This document shows positions 9,058-17,020 of a stretch of DNA of 36,956 nucleotides, in pieces (the first letter of the stretch is position 1; each line of letters starts with the position of its first letter). The notes beneath the pieces are model-generated. The model was given only the letters and a program-made list of their open reading frames with translations. It did no database searches and was not told the DNA's origin. The translations under genes and the position numbers were made by a program. Where the stretch lies: the NCBI GenBank assembly GCA_964625775.1, contig CAZVEH010000022.1, forward strand, positions 1 to 36,956, in the 5' to 3' direction. The DNA comes from GCA-2786165 sp964625775. GTDB taxonomy: Bacteria > Pseudomonadota > Gammaproteobacteria > Legionellales > Legionellaceae.

Positions 9058-9456
9058 GGGGGCGACCCGGCTTCGACGTGGGTGGCAAAACCAAAGGTGC
9101 ATGCCGAGAATGAGACTTCTCGTAAATCAGACTCAATAAACACAAATGCAAACGATGAAATCTACGCTGAAAGTGACGCTATCGCTGCTTAATTGATAGC
9201 CAACTAGAAGCAACGTGCGCTGCCAAAAACCGGCGCCCCGCTTGACCGAGCTCGCTTATCGGTATCGAATCGGCGGTCATAAAAGATAAGCTAGTGGCCT
9301 AATTTGTCCTGCGTTAGGTTGCAAAACTCAAGGACTAGCCCAACAACATCCTGCCAGTCGGAGGTTGCGAGGCGAAATTTAAAAGACACGGCTACGCATG
9401 TAGATCTAATGGCAGAGTGCCTGCGGACGCGGGTTCGATTCCCGCCGCCTCCACCA
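9058..9456 (+). ncRNA. ssrA: tmRNA (transfer-messenger RNA)
   Basis: Rescues stalled ribosomes together with SmpB and tags the nascent peptide for proteolysis. The 5' GGGGGCG pairs with the 3' CGCCTCC before ACCA, giving the 7-bp acceptor stem with one G-U. GGTTCGATTCC is the T-arm, and the 5' region has the usual GGCTTCGACG. The tag frame starts at 9148 and encodes ANDEIYAESDAIAA with a TAA stop at 9190-9192. The ANDE start and the small hydrophobic -IAA end are typical, but the tag is longer than the E. coli ANDENYALAA. CCA is encoded. Confidence 0.97.
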
Positions 9457-9493
9457 ATTTAAAGTTTTTGCTATCCGATCAAGTCCAAAATTA

Positions 9494-11491
9494 ATGGTTT
9501 ATTCAATATGTCGCGATTTATATTTTATGCATGATATTCAGGAAGTTTTTGATGTCAATGACGAGTCGTTGTACGCAAATAAAAGCTTTGTCGAACAGGC
9601 TCAAGTTATTATTAATTGGAAAAATAATCACCTTCCACCGAAAACACTATTTTGTTTATCCGCCAACGCAAATGCAGTAGAGATAAAGAAGCGGTATAAG
9701 AAACTATGTTTGCATTTTCATTGTGATAAAAATCCTGGTCATGAAGCCGTAGCCAGTCAAGTAATAGCCATTTTAACTGAAGCTAAAGATTATCTGTTAT
9801 ACGAATTACAAGCTGTGCATTCGTATGAAGAAAAACAACAAATAGTTAGCAATATTTTTTATAATCGTTCATATTCTGAAGATCCCGCGGATACGACATC
9901 TTCAACGACTAGCTTTGATTGTGGTCCCGTATTTTTTTCGGGATTATTTCACGGCGCAAAGTTTATGGGAACATGTTCCTACTCTGCTAATAATCGGTTT
10001 CGGCCCATTGCTTTATGTCGAACCCTCTTTAGTGCATCACACCGTTATAGCTCAAAACTTAGCTATTGCTATGATTATTTTGAGAACACCACCGCTAAAA
10101 GTGCCCCATTTTTTCCTATTATCCTCGAACGGATTAAAGCAGATATTTTAGCAAATAGAGCACTATTAACCGAGAATCTACTTGGTCCTAAGGAGTCAAA
10201 AACCTTTAATATTTTACACTTAACAGCAACCTCTGAACATACGGATTTATTTGCCTGGTTACTAAATCAAGGCGCTGACTTCTCTATGAAGGCTTTAGGT
10301 GAGTGGAGTATACTAGATTTAGCAATTGCTACTCAAAGAACGGAGATCATTCTGGTTTTAAAAGATCGGCTGGGTCAACCCGCGATAGAACAAGCATATC
10401 AGAGGTTTTTGGAGCAAAAAATAACTTATCCGCAACGCCCGTCTACACAAGAGTTCCGTCTCAATACGGATCATCGCGGACTCGTTCAGGAATTTATCCA
10501 AGAGAAACGTCGCAATCAAGAAAGAATTCAATTTATCTTAGAGCAAATGCCACATTGGAGTCAGGATCGCATATTTTTGGATCAATGCTTGTCACGCAAT
10601 CCCGCACTCCTAGGATTTGTATCATCTTTTGCATGCGTCAGTGAAACAGGTGAACTTGCGTTGATCCGACAACATGTTCGAGTTTATGGCGAACATTACC
10701 GTTATGTACGTGATAAGTATCGAACGGATCATTCTGTTATTGCGCTTGCTTTCAATCAGTCTCGCGTCAGTAGCAATGCACTACCACTGTTTCCGCCTAA
10801 CAGTAATCCCTATTCTCGAATAGACCAGCGGTCTCAGGACAACAAAAGCTTTTTAAGAACTGGAGAACTAACCATTCATTTTCTCTGTGCATTGGAATAT
10901 CTTTGGCCGGATTTCGCACTAGACGACACAGAAAAAGTGGATAGTCTTTACCATTATCGTCGGCTCTCATTATATATAGATCCTATTTTTATTTATTATA
11001 TGCCTTGTTTAAATCTATTATTATTGACAGCGTTGTTTGCGCTCGGCACACTCTTCTTTGCGTCAATACAATCGCATCTATTGTTATCACTGATTTGCGT
11101 ATTAACGAGTTACTACCTGCCGCCTATGTTGTATGACGCTGACTTTGTAGGAACTGATTTAATTGGTAAACTTACGCTATTTCACATGTTTTCCAGTCCT
11201 GTTTACTGCCTCCTAGGTTACTCGGTAGCAGGGATTGCCTTATCATTATATCTTAGCTTGTTATTAGGTACAGGACTTGCACTCAGCATAATCAGTTGTA
11301 TCAACTTATGTCGCACCTATCACGAAGTACGTGCGATACAAGCACTCATAGCAGAACATACACCCACAGAGCACACCTGGACATCCTGTTTTTATGGTTT
11401 ATTTTTTCGAAACCGTAGCGCTGAAAACATCGAACAGCTCGCCGCCGATGTGGCTGAATCACCGCCAGTTACTGGCGCCGGGCTTTCTTAA
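9494..11491 (+). CDS. J-domain-like, ankyrin and membrane-segment protein (effector candidate)
   Basis: This 665-residue protein has three parts. Residues about 50-100 resemble a J domain (EIKKRYKKLCLHFHCDKNP), but the DnaK-stimulating HPD is HCD at 76-78. Residues about 236-290 form one or two ankyrin-like repeats (FNILHLTATSEHTDLFAWLL, then ILDLAIATQRTEIILVL). The C-terminal part has several long hydrophobic stretches between about 500 and 610, preceded by RRLSLYIDPIF at 489-499, a motif also found in the 4823 protein. J domains and ankyrin repeats are frequent in secreted effectors of Legionellales, but no secretion signal can be proved here. ATG at 9494 has no clear ribosome binding site; Met12 is an alternative. 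Its 3' end overlaps the convergent MFS gene by four bases. Confidence 0.85.
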   Translation: MVYSICRDLYFMHDIQEVFDVNDESLYANKSFVEQAQVIINWKNNHLPPKTLFCLSANANAVEIKKRYKKLCLHFHCDKNPGHEAVASQVIAILTEAKDYLLYELQAVHSYEEKQQIVSNIFYNRSYSEDPADTTSSTTSFDCGPVFFSGLFHGAKFMGTCSYSANNRFRPIALCRTLFSASHRYSSKLSYCYDYFENTTAKSAPFFPIILERIKADILANRALLTENLLGPKESKTFNILHLTATSEHTDLFAWLLNQGADFSMKALGEWSILDLAIATQRTEIILVLKDRLGQPAIEQAYQRFLEQKITYPQRPSTQEFRLNTDHRGLVQEFIQEKRRNQERIQFILEQMPHWSQDRIFLDQCLSRNPALLGFVSSFACVSETGELALIRQHVRVYGEHYRYVRDKYRTDHSVIALAFNQSRVSSNALPLFPPNSNPYSRIDQRSQDNKSFLRTGELTIHFLCALEYLWPDFALDDTEKVDSLYHYRRLSLYIDPIFIYYMPCLNLLLLTALFALGTLFFASIQSHLLLSLICVLTSYYLPPMLYDADFVGTDLIGKLTLFHMFSSPVYCLLGYSVAGIALSLYLSLLLGTGLALSIISCINLCRTYHEVRAIQALIAEHTPTEHTWTSCFYGLFFRNRSAENIEQLAADVAESPPVTGAGLS

Positions 11492-12786
11492 GTTACTCCA
11501 ATAGGTCGAAAAACGATGTGACAAACATAAACGGCCACAACCGTATTACAAATGGCCATTACCAAAAAAATATCTGCCACTGTAAATCCGCACTGGATCA
11601 TCCCTGCTGTGGTCACTGCAGCAACCACCATAAACAAAGCATTGACGATGTTATTCGCAGCGATCACGCGCGCACGATGTGAAGATGTGCTGCGATTTTG
11701 CATCATTGCATACAACGGAACTGTATACAAACCACCGCAAACAGCGATTAACAGTAAATCCAGGGCAATGCGCCATCCATGTATCGAATCCAGAAATTGA
11801 TGCGCCCCCATCAAGGAGGCAGAAGAGCCAATCACAATGTGGCTGGTTGAAAAATATAAATCAATTGTGCAGATTGACATGCCCAGAATACCAAATGGCA
11901 CGTAAAACACTTGTATTTTTCCATTAAGCAACCTATTACAAACCACTGAACCCAGTGCGAGGCCAATGGAAAACAGAGTAAGAAACAAAACGACAACACT
12001 CTGATCAGCGTGCAATGTATCCTTGGCAAAGACCGGTAACTCAGACAAAAATGTAGCGCCCAGGAGCCAAAACCATGAAATGCCTAATATGCATAAAAAT
12101 ACATTGCGATCTTGCTTTGAGTAAATCAGTAAATTCTTTGTTTCACTGATAAAATTATAATTCATCTTCAACTCAGCCTGATGATGATGGGTTCTAGGTA
12201 TCAACAAGCTACTCGTCCATCCTGCTAGCGCAACCAGGATGATCATGGCAGAGATCACAAATTCACCATTTTTTTGCAGGATCAAAGCCCCACCTAAAAG
12301 GGTGCCGAGCAAAATTGACATGAACGTACCGGCTTCAATCAAACCATTCCCTGCAATCAGTTCATTTTCAGGCAAATGTTCAGGTAAAATAGCGTATTTA
12401 AGCGGACCGAAAAAAGTGGCTTGTATACCCAGTAGAAATAAGACAAACATTAAAAAATAGGTGCTTTGCAAATAAAATCCTAATACTGCCAATACCATCA
12501 ACATCATTTCAATAAACTTTATCACAGAAATCATACGGGATTTTTCATACTTATCGGCTAACTGGCCTGCCGTCGCTGACAACAAAAAGAAGGGTAAAAT
12601 AAAAAGCCCTGCGGCCATTGCTACCAAAAGTTGCGAATTGATTCGCAGTGAGTCAGCAATCCGAAAAGTAATTAGAAGAATAAAAGCATTCTTAAAAACA
12701 TTATGATTCAATGCTCCAAAAAATTGAGTCATGAATAATGGCAGAAATCGTCTTGTCATCAATAAATGAGATTGATTTGATGCCAT
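11488..12786 (-). CDS. MFS transporter, LplT-like
   Basis: Twelve-helix-type major facilitator protein of 432 residues. The N-terminal segment RRFLPLFMTQFFGALNHNVF and the following LPFFLLSATAGQLADKY (MFS motif A region) resemble LplT lysophospholipid transporters and the membrane half of LplT-Aas fusions. AILPEHLPENELIAGNGLIE also matches that branch. Inner-membrane lysophospholipid flipping is thus the best guess; the substrate is inferred, and no acyltransferase gene is adjacent to support it. The frame starts at ATG 12786 and ends with a 4-base convergent overlap with the J-domain gene. Confidence 0.8.
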   Translation of the reverse strand: MASNQSHLLMTRRFLPLFMTQFFGALNHNVFKNAFILLITFRIADSLRINSQLLVAMAAGLFILPFFLLSATAGQLADKYEKSRMISVIKFIEMMLMVLAVLGFYLQSTYFLMFVLFLLGIQATFFGPLKYAILPEHLPENELIAGNGLIEAGTFMSILLGTLLGGALILQKNGEFVISAMIILVALAGWTSSLLIPRTHHHQAELKMNYNFISETKNLLIYSKQDRNVFLCILGISWFWLLGATFLSELPVFAKDTLHADQSVVVLFLTLFSIGLALGSVVCNRLLNGKIQVFYVPFGILGMSICTIDLYFSTSHIVIGSSASLMGAHQFLDSIHGWRIALDLLLIAVCGGLYTVPLYAMMQNRSTSSHRARVIAANNIVNALFMVVAAVTTAGMIQCGFTVADIFLVMAICNTVVAVYVCHIVFRPIGVT

Positions 12787-12904
12787 GAATTCTTACCTCT
12801 TAATTAGGTCAAAATGTTGGATGAATGTGTTGTTTTGTTTTTGAAGAGGCTTCATTGTGAGCCAAAAATGAGACTTTAAAGGTCATTCGACAAAACGAGT
12901 ACTT

Positions 12905-12967
12905 ATGAAAAAAGATATTAGCGTATCAGGGATGGATTTGGCAAAAAAAGTTTTCCAGCTGGAATAG
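12905..12967 (+). pseudogene. IS110/IS1111-family transposase N-terminal remnant
   Basis: ATG at 12905 opens a frame MKKDISVSGMDLAKKVFQLE followed directly by TAG (12965-12967). This resembles the extreme N-terminus of IS110-family DEDD transposases, which typically read like M-K-x-I-x-V-I-G-(V/I)-D-L-A-K-N-V-F-Q-L-H, including the catalytic Asp of the RuvC-like fold. Nothing downstream continues the protein, so it is a decayed fragment. It lies in the 309-base gap between the MFS gene and the next coding gene; the rest of that gap shows no gene. Confidence 0.75.
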
Positions 12968-13065
12968 CGTATTGCATCGTGACCCTAATACCCTCCCCAG
13001 GCATTCACCGAAGTTGTCATATAAATTCAATTTGTTGTAAATTAAATCAATAAATGTTAAAATTG

Positions 13066-13080
13066 CACATAAAATGTGCT
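13066..13080. promoter_or_regulatory. Inverted repeat GCACAT-AAA-ATGTGC before the 13096 gene
   Basis: A perfect 6-bp inverted repeat with a 3-base spacer lies just before the ribosome binding site (GAGGTG, about six bases before the ATG). It could be an operator or a leader hairpin that affects initiation. The upstream region is AT-rich and probably contains the promoter. Confidence 0.35.
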
Positions 13081-13095
13081 TTATGAGGTGATTTT

Positions 13096-14775
13096 ATGAA
13101 TGACAATCAAGACTTAATCCAAGCGAGAATGATATCTGATACGCACTATGAGGTGTTAACCCGTGCTGCGACAAGGCTGCAAGAACACTTGGAAACAATA
13201 AAAAAACATGAAAAAGAACTGCCAGTGTTGCAAAAACAGGCAAGTGATATCTTTGATGCCCTACCGCTCTATCAAATGTTTAATACCCTGGTATCCTTGG
13301 TAGAGCCGCTTGAATTAAAAGAATCATGGACTACCCCAGAAGGGCAAACAACACAGTCGCCCCCGCGCCTTAGAACATCTTATTTACAAGGCGATTTGCC
13401 TATTTATGTTCAAGAGCGAGATAAAGCGTTTTTGAATTATATGCAGGCCCTGAAGCAAGAACAAGATATCTTAAATCCTGTTACCTTACTCTATCCGAAA
13501 AATAATGCTGTTTTGACAACTACCCTGGCGGTCATTACGCCATTTATAAAACCTATGCAAAAAGCAAAAATCGCTATATTAGCGATACAAAATCAAATTG
13601 ATCAAGTGACTGCGATAAAGCGTTCTTGGTATGACTATTTCAGAGACAGTTTCCTGCCTTTGGTGTATGTGTTTACGAAATATGAGCCTTTTCATATGCG
13701 ATTGAACAACGCCCTAATGCAATTAGCAAGCGCACATATTAAAGCCATTGAATCGGCTGAAACTATCAACAAGCAGTTCAATGCAGAATGGCAGAGAGAG
13801 TTTTCTGTGGAGGCTCCTAGGAAATTTGATCGATTTTTGTTAGCGGAATCATTTCTCGAAAGCATGGTGCGGAATTATGATCATGCCGCATTAACTGAGC
13901 ATTTTGAGACCTATCAGCAAGATAAAACCGTACATCATTTACTCGCCTTTTATCGGCAAGCATGTTTTTTACGCTTGGATGACAAGGGTGATAAATTGTC
14001 TGAAATAAATGACTATTTATCAACCATACACCCCGATATGCAGAGCGAATTGGAACATGAAGCACAGATGGTTGGAAAAGAGCACTCCTTAAAAACCTTG
14101 ATTTATGATGCGATCATCGCAAGTACTTCTAGGGTGGGCCGCCGATTTTTAATCGACCTTCATAAGAAATACACGGAATTTTTGAATCAAAAAAATCGCA
14201 TCAATTTTTATAAACTATATCATGAGGTTTATTTGAGCCAACCCTATCTAAATGATGCCATAAGGAAGGACATCAAAAAAAACCTAGACGCATGTTATCC
14301 TGAAGCGGTCGAGGCTTACAAACAGCAATTTGTTGCTCATGTGGATAGCAAAGAATGCCAGGGTTTTTTAAAGCAATACGAAAAAATGAATTACGATCAC
14401 CCTGTTTATCATAGGATGATACAATTTGCTCGTATCCCCACATGGTATCATTTCAGTCTTTTGGAACAAGAGCTCAATGATGTTCGTGATCAAAACTACT
14501 ATCTAGAACCCGCTATGAATACTGCGATGCAACAATTAATCAATCTTTGCTGGAAGACATCACAGCGTTTGGAAGACATACCCTCCGTTGTGCAGGAGGA
14601 TTCCGATTCGAAGGCGAGTGACCTCAGCAGCCCCGATAGTAGTATGCTGACCACAGCTGACGTATTAAACGGCTTGCATGCGCACCATATGTTCAAGCAC
14701 GGGGCTGTAGACCCATCTCCTGTAGTCTTGTTGGGTTCTGATGCTTGCCTGATTGAAGAACAAACCCTTGGATAG
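13096..14775 (+). CDS. Unassigned large soluble helical protein
   Basis: I do not recognise this 559-residue protein. It is mostly charged and probably helical, with a likely coiled coil near residues 20-52 (RLQEHLETIKKHEKELPVLQ) and no clear signal peptide or membrane segment. One mildly hydrophobic stretch lies near 150-170. The C-terminal 60 residues are acidic and Ser-rich (EDSDSKASDLSSPDSS) and probably disordered, ending in EEQTLG. The ATG has a good GAGGTG site. It faces away from the IS110 remnant and converges on a small Glu-rich ORF. A secreted effector is one possibility, judged only from context. Confidence 0.75.
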   Translation: MNDNQDLIQARMISDTHYEVLTRAATRLQEHLETIKKHEKELPVLQKQASDIFDALPLYQMFNTLVSLVEPLELKESWTTPEGQTTQSPPRLRTSYLQGDLPIYVQERDKAFLNYMQALKQEQDILNPVTLLYPKNNAVLTTTLAVITPFIKPMQKAKIAILAIQNQIDQVTAIKRSWYDYFRDSFLPLVYVFTKYEPFHMRLNNALMQLASAHIKAIESAETINKQFNAEWQREFSVEAPRKFDRFLLAESFLESMVRNYDHAALTEHFETYQQDKTVHHLLAFYRQACFLRLDDKGDKLSEINDYLSTIHPDMQSELEHEAQMVGKEHSLKTLIYDAIIASTSRVGRRFLIDLHKKYTEFLNQKNRINFYKLYHEVYLSQPYLNDAIRKDIKKNLDACYPEAVEAYKQQFVAHVDSKECQGFLKQYEKMNYDHPVYHRMIQFARIPTWYHFSLLEQELNDVRDQNYYLEPAMNTAMQQLINLCWKTSQRLEDIPSVVQEDSDSKASDLSSPDSSMLTTADVLNGLHAHHMFKHGAVDPSPVVLLGSDACLIEEQTLG

Positions 14776-14786
14776 AATGTCGCGAG

Positions 14787-15140
14787 CTAATCATATCCAG
14801 GTGTTTGGTTGGAGATTTGAAGAGTAGAGTCGGGTAACTTCGATACAGAGGTTTTTGACCTATGATCAGTTATGGGCTGAAAAATAGAACGAGGGCTTGA
14901 TAGGTGTTTTGGTGTTGAAAGGTAGTTGACAGCGGGTGGCAGCAAGGTTTGATCGGCGCCGTTGTATGGGGGAGATGGCATTTCTTCTTTGGCGCAGAAC
15001 GTTTTTCTTGGGTGCGGGGTTTTAGAGAGTGCTTGCATCATTTTTGATGTGGACGGCTTTGCGATGCCCCTAGGTTGATGGATGCGTGCCAATTCTTCCT
15101 CTTCCTCTTCCCAGGCTTCTTCTTTTTTTGCTTGTGTCAT
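14787..15140 (-). CDS. Small unassigned Glu-rich protein
   Basis: This 117-residue frame begins with a strongly acidic helix (KKEEAWEEEEEELARIH), followed by a Pro/Ser/Lys-rich tail without obvious domains. GGATGA lies about eight bases upstream of ATG. It ends 11 bases from the convergent 13096 gene. Low complexity and the lack of a recognisable family make it uncertain, but the start signal and the tight convergent spacing favour a real gene. The function is unknown. Confidence 0.5.
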   Translation of the reverse strand: MTQAKKEEAWEEEEEELARIHQPRGIAKPSTSKMMQALSKTPHPRKTFCAKEEMPSPPYNGADQTLLPPAVNYLSTPKHLSSPRSIFQPITDHRSKTSVSKLPDSTLQISNQTPGYD

Positions 15141-15338
15141 GATGTATCATCCAAAAAAAAATAAAATTAATCGACTCTAGCATAGTATCGATAAGAATGA
15201 ATCAGGTTTTACGCAAATGTCGATCGCTTGGTTCCGTCTTGTTTTGATATCAAGCTGCTTTTGTTTGACAATATGATTTATGTTTGAACTGTTTAGTGTT
15301 AGGCTACGCCCATAATTATACTGAGAGTGAAATATCTA

Positions 15339-16748
15339 ATGAATATTGCCCCGACTGTTCAAGCAGAATCGTTATCCTTTTCAGCTTTGACTTTGCGTGA
15401 AGGTTTATTAAAAAATGTATCTTCGTTAGGCTATGAGCATATGACGCCTATCCAAGCACAAAGCTTACCTTTGATGCTGGATCGCCATGATGTGGTTGCA
15501 CAAGCCAAAACAGGCAGTGGCAAAACGGTTGCATTTGGCTTGTCTTTACTCAATCATTTGCAGGTGGAAACGTATCAGGTGCAAGCTCTGGTTCTATGTC
15601 CGACACGTGAATTGGCAGAGCAGGTCTCTCAAGTCTTGCGCCAATTGGCTCGGTTGATGCCCAATGTGAAAGTGCTTAATGTATCTGGTGGTATGCCGAT
15701 GCGACCTCAAGTAGACTCTTTGAAACACGGCGCACATATTGTTGTAGGCACGCCGGGGCGTATCCAGAAGCATTTGGATAAACAAACGTTATCACTTAAA
15801 TACTTGCAAACACTGATCCTAGACGAAGCAGATCGTATGCTTGATATGGGGTTTTTCGATGCGATTGAGCAGATCATTCGACTTTGCCCGCAACAACGCC
15901 AAACACTGATGTTCTCGGCAACTTATCCCCTTGAAATCAAAAAGCTTTGCGATAAATTTATGCAAAATTCCCAAAAAATAAGTGTAGAAGAAGCGCATTC
16001 TGAGCTAGAGATTGAACAAATTTTTTATGAAGTCACGCATCCATCCAATAAATTTGCTGTATTAAAAACGTTGTTACAGCAGTATCAACCCAAGTCCACT
16101 TTGATTTTTTGTAATACCAAAGAGCAAACCTATGAATTGGCTGCACAGCTGACTCGAGAGGGTTTTTCAGCGATTGCCCTGAATGGTGATATGGAACAAA
16201 TGGAGCGAGATCTTGCGATCATTCGTTTTAAAAACCAAAGCTGTTCAATTTTAGTGGCAACGGATGTTGCGGCACGGGGCTTAGATATCAAGGAGCTTCC
16301 TGCGGTGATTAATTTTGAATTGGCGTTTGATCACGATGTGCATGTTCACCGTATTGGTCGTACGGGGCGAGCAGGAAGCAAAGGGTTGGCGCTGAGTTTG
16401 ACAACGCCCGCAGATGCCCATCGATTGTGCCTGATTGAACACGCATTACAACGCCCTGTTCTCTGGGGTAAACTGAGTGAGTCGACGAAATCTCCTGAGA
16501 CAATTTTAGCCCCAGAGATGATCACAGTATGTTTGAATGCAGGACGCAAGGATAAAATTCGTCCCGGTGATATTTTGGGGGCGCTCACCAAAGATGGAGG
16601 ATTGGCGGGAGACATGATTGGGCAGATTGACATCACCCCTTTGTGTTCCTATGTTGCAATACATCGTAGCCAGTTGGCCAGTGCTTGTGAGTATTTGAAG
16701 CATGGGAAATTGAAAGGTCGCAAGATATCGGCAAGGGTATTGAAGTAA
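15339..16748 (+). CDS. dbpA: DEAD-box RNA helicase DbpA
   Basis: ATP-dependent RNA helicase that acts in 50S ribosome assembly on 23S rRNA. Helicase motifs run in order: the Q-motif region MTPIQAQSLP (35-44), AKTGSGKT (56-63), PTRELA (88-93), DEAD (162-165), MFSATYP, then GRTGRAG in the second RecA domain. The C-terminal 75 residues (LNAGRKDKIRPGDILGALTK onward) match the DbpA RNA-binding domain that recognises 23S hairpin 92, which separates it from RhlE, SrmB and CsdA. Length is 469 residues from ATG 15339, chosen over GTG 15327 because GAGAG lies upstream at a usable distance. Confidence 0.9.
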   Translation: MNIAPTVQAESLSFSALTLREGLLKNVSSLGYEHMTPIQAQSLPLMLDRHDVVAQAKTGSGKTVAFGLSLLNHLQVETYQVQALVLCPTRELAEQVSQVLRQLARLMPNVKVLNVSGGMPMRPQVDSLKHGAHIVVGTPGRIQKHLDKQTLSLKYLQTLILDEADRMLDMGFFDAIEQIIRLCPQQRQTLMFSATYPLEIKKLCDKFMQNSQKISVEEAHSELEIEQIFYEVTHPSNKFAVLKTLLQQYQPKSTLIFCNTKEQTYELAAQLTREGFSAIALNGDMEQMERDLAIIRFKNQSCSILVATDVAARGLDIKELPAVINFELAFDHDVHVHRIGRTGRAGSKGLALSLTTPADAHRLCLIEHALQRPVLWGKLSESTKSPETILAPEMITVCLNAGRKDKIRPGDILGALTKDGGLAGDMIGQIDITPLCSYVAIHRSQLASACEYLKHGKLKGRKISARVLK

Positions 16749-16792
16749 CGAACAGATCCCAGTTTTGCACCAGTCCTGATAGATCTACTCAC

Positions 16793-16822
16793 TTGCTAAA
16801 ATTTTTGGAACATGATTATATT
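16793..16822 (+). promoter_or_regulatory. Candidate promoter for the 32-residue Lys-rich gene
   Basis: TTGCTA (16793-16798) and TATATT (16817-16822) lie 18 bases apart, about 30 bases upstream of the ATG at 16853. This supports independent expression of the small gene, not read-through from dbpA. The call rests on hexamers only. Confidence 0.4.
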
Positions 16823-16852
16823 CACTTTGAGTAGGCCTATCGGAGAATCACC

Positions 16853-16951
16853 ATGAGCAAAGGCGAAGATCGAAAAAAAGATACCAAGAAAAAACCCCTA
16901 AAGACCGCTGCCGAGAAACGAGTAGAAAAACGGCTGAAAAAGAAAGGCTGA
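16853..16951 (+). CDS. Small Lys-rich basic protein, 32 residues
   Basis: ATG at 16853 has GGAG about seven bases upstream and encodes 32 residues ending in TGA at 16949-16951. The protein is extremely basic (starts MSKGEDRKKDTKKK, ends RLKKKG) with a short helix-prone AAEKRVEKRLKK. Similar tiny MSKG..D.KK..KK-type proteins occur in many bacteria, from memory, without assigned function; nucleic-acid or ribosome association would suit the charge. It has its own candidate promoter and is followed at once by a strong hairpin, so it looks like a complete monocistronic unit. Confidence 0.7.
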   Translation: MSKGEDRKKDTKKKPLKTAAEKRVEKRLKKKG

Positions 16952-16957
16952 TCTGCT

Positions 16958-16991
16958 CAGTCACCTGCTCTTCTAGGGGAGTAGGTGACTG
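16958..16991. terminator. Strong hairpin, possible bidirectional terminator
   Basis: CAGTCACCTGCTC (16958-16970) pairs with GAGTAGGTGACTG (16979-16991) over 13 positions, with one G-T pair and an 8-base loop. It lies between the convergent Lys-rich gene and epmB. No T-run follows on either strand, so it is not a textbook Rho-independent terminator. It may block read-through or protect the 3' end. Confidence 0.5.
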
Positions 16992-17020
16992 CAACGTGGA
17001 TGAAGAGACTATGATAGGAT

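Noticed and set aside
9476..9493. Rho-independent terminator after tmRNA
   Set aside because: There is a TTTTT run near 9467 but no stem immediately before it other than the tmRNA arms.
11463..11477. Hairpin CGCCAG-TTA-CTGGCG at the end of the J-domain gene as a terminator
   Set aside because: It lies inside the coding sequence before the stop, with a short stem and no T-run; chance cannot be excluded.
15265..15297. Perfect TTGACA (15265-15270) as the dbpA promoter
   Set aside because: No acceptable -10 lies 16-19 bases downstream, so the promoter cannot be placed.
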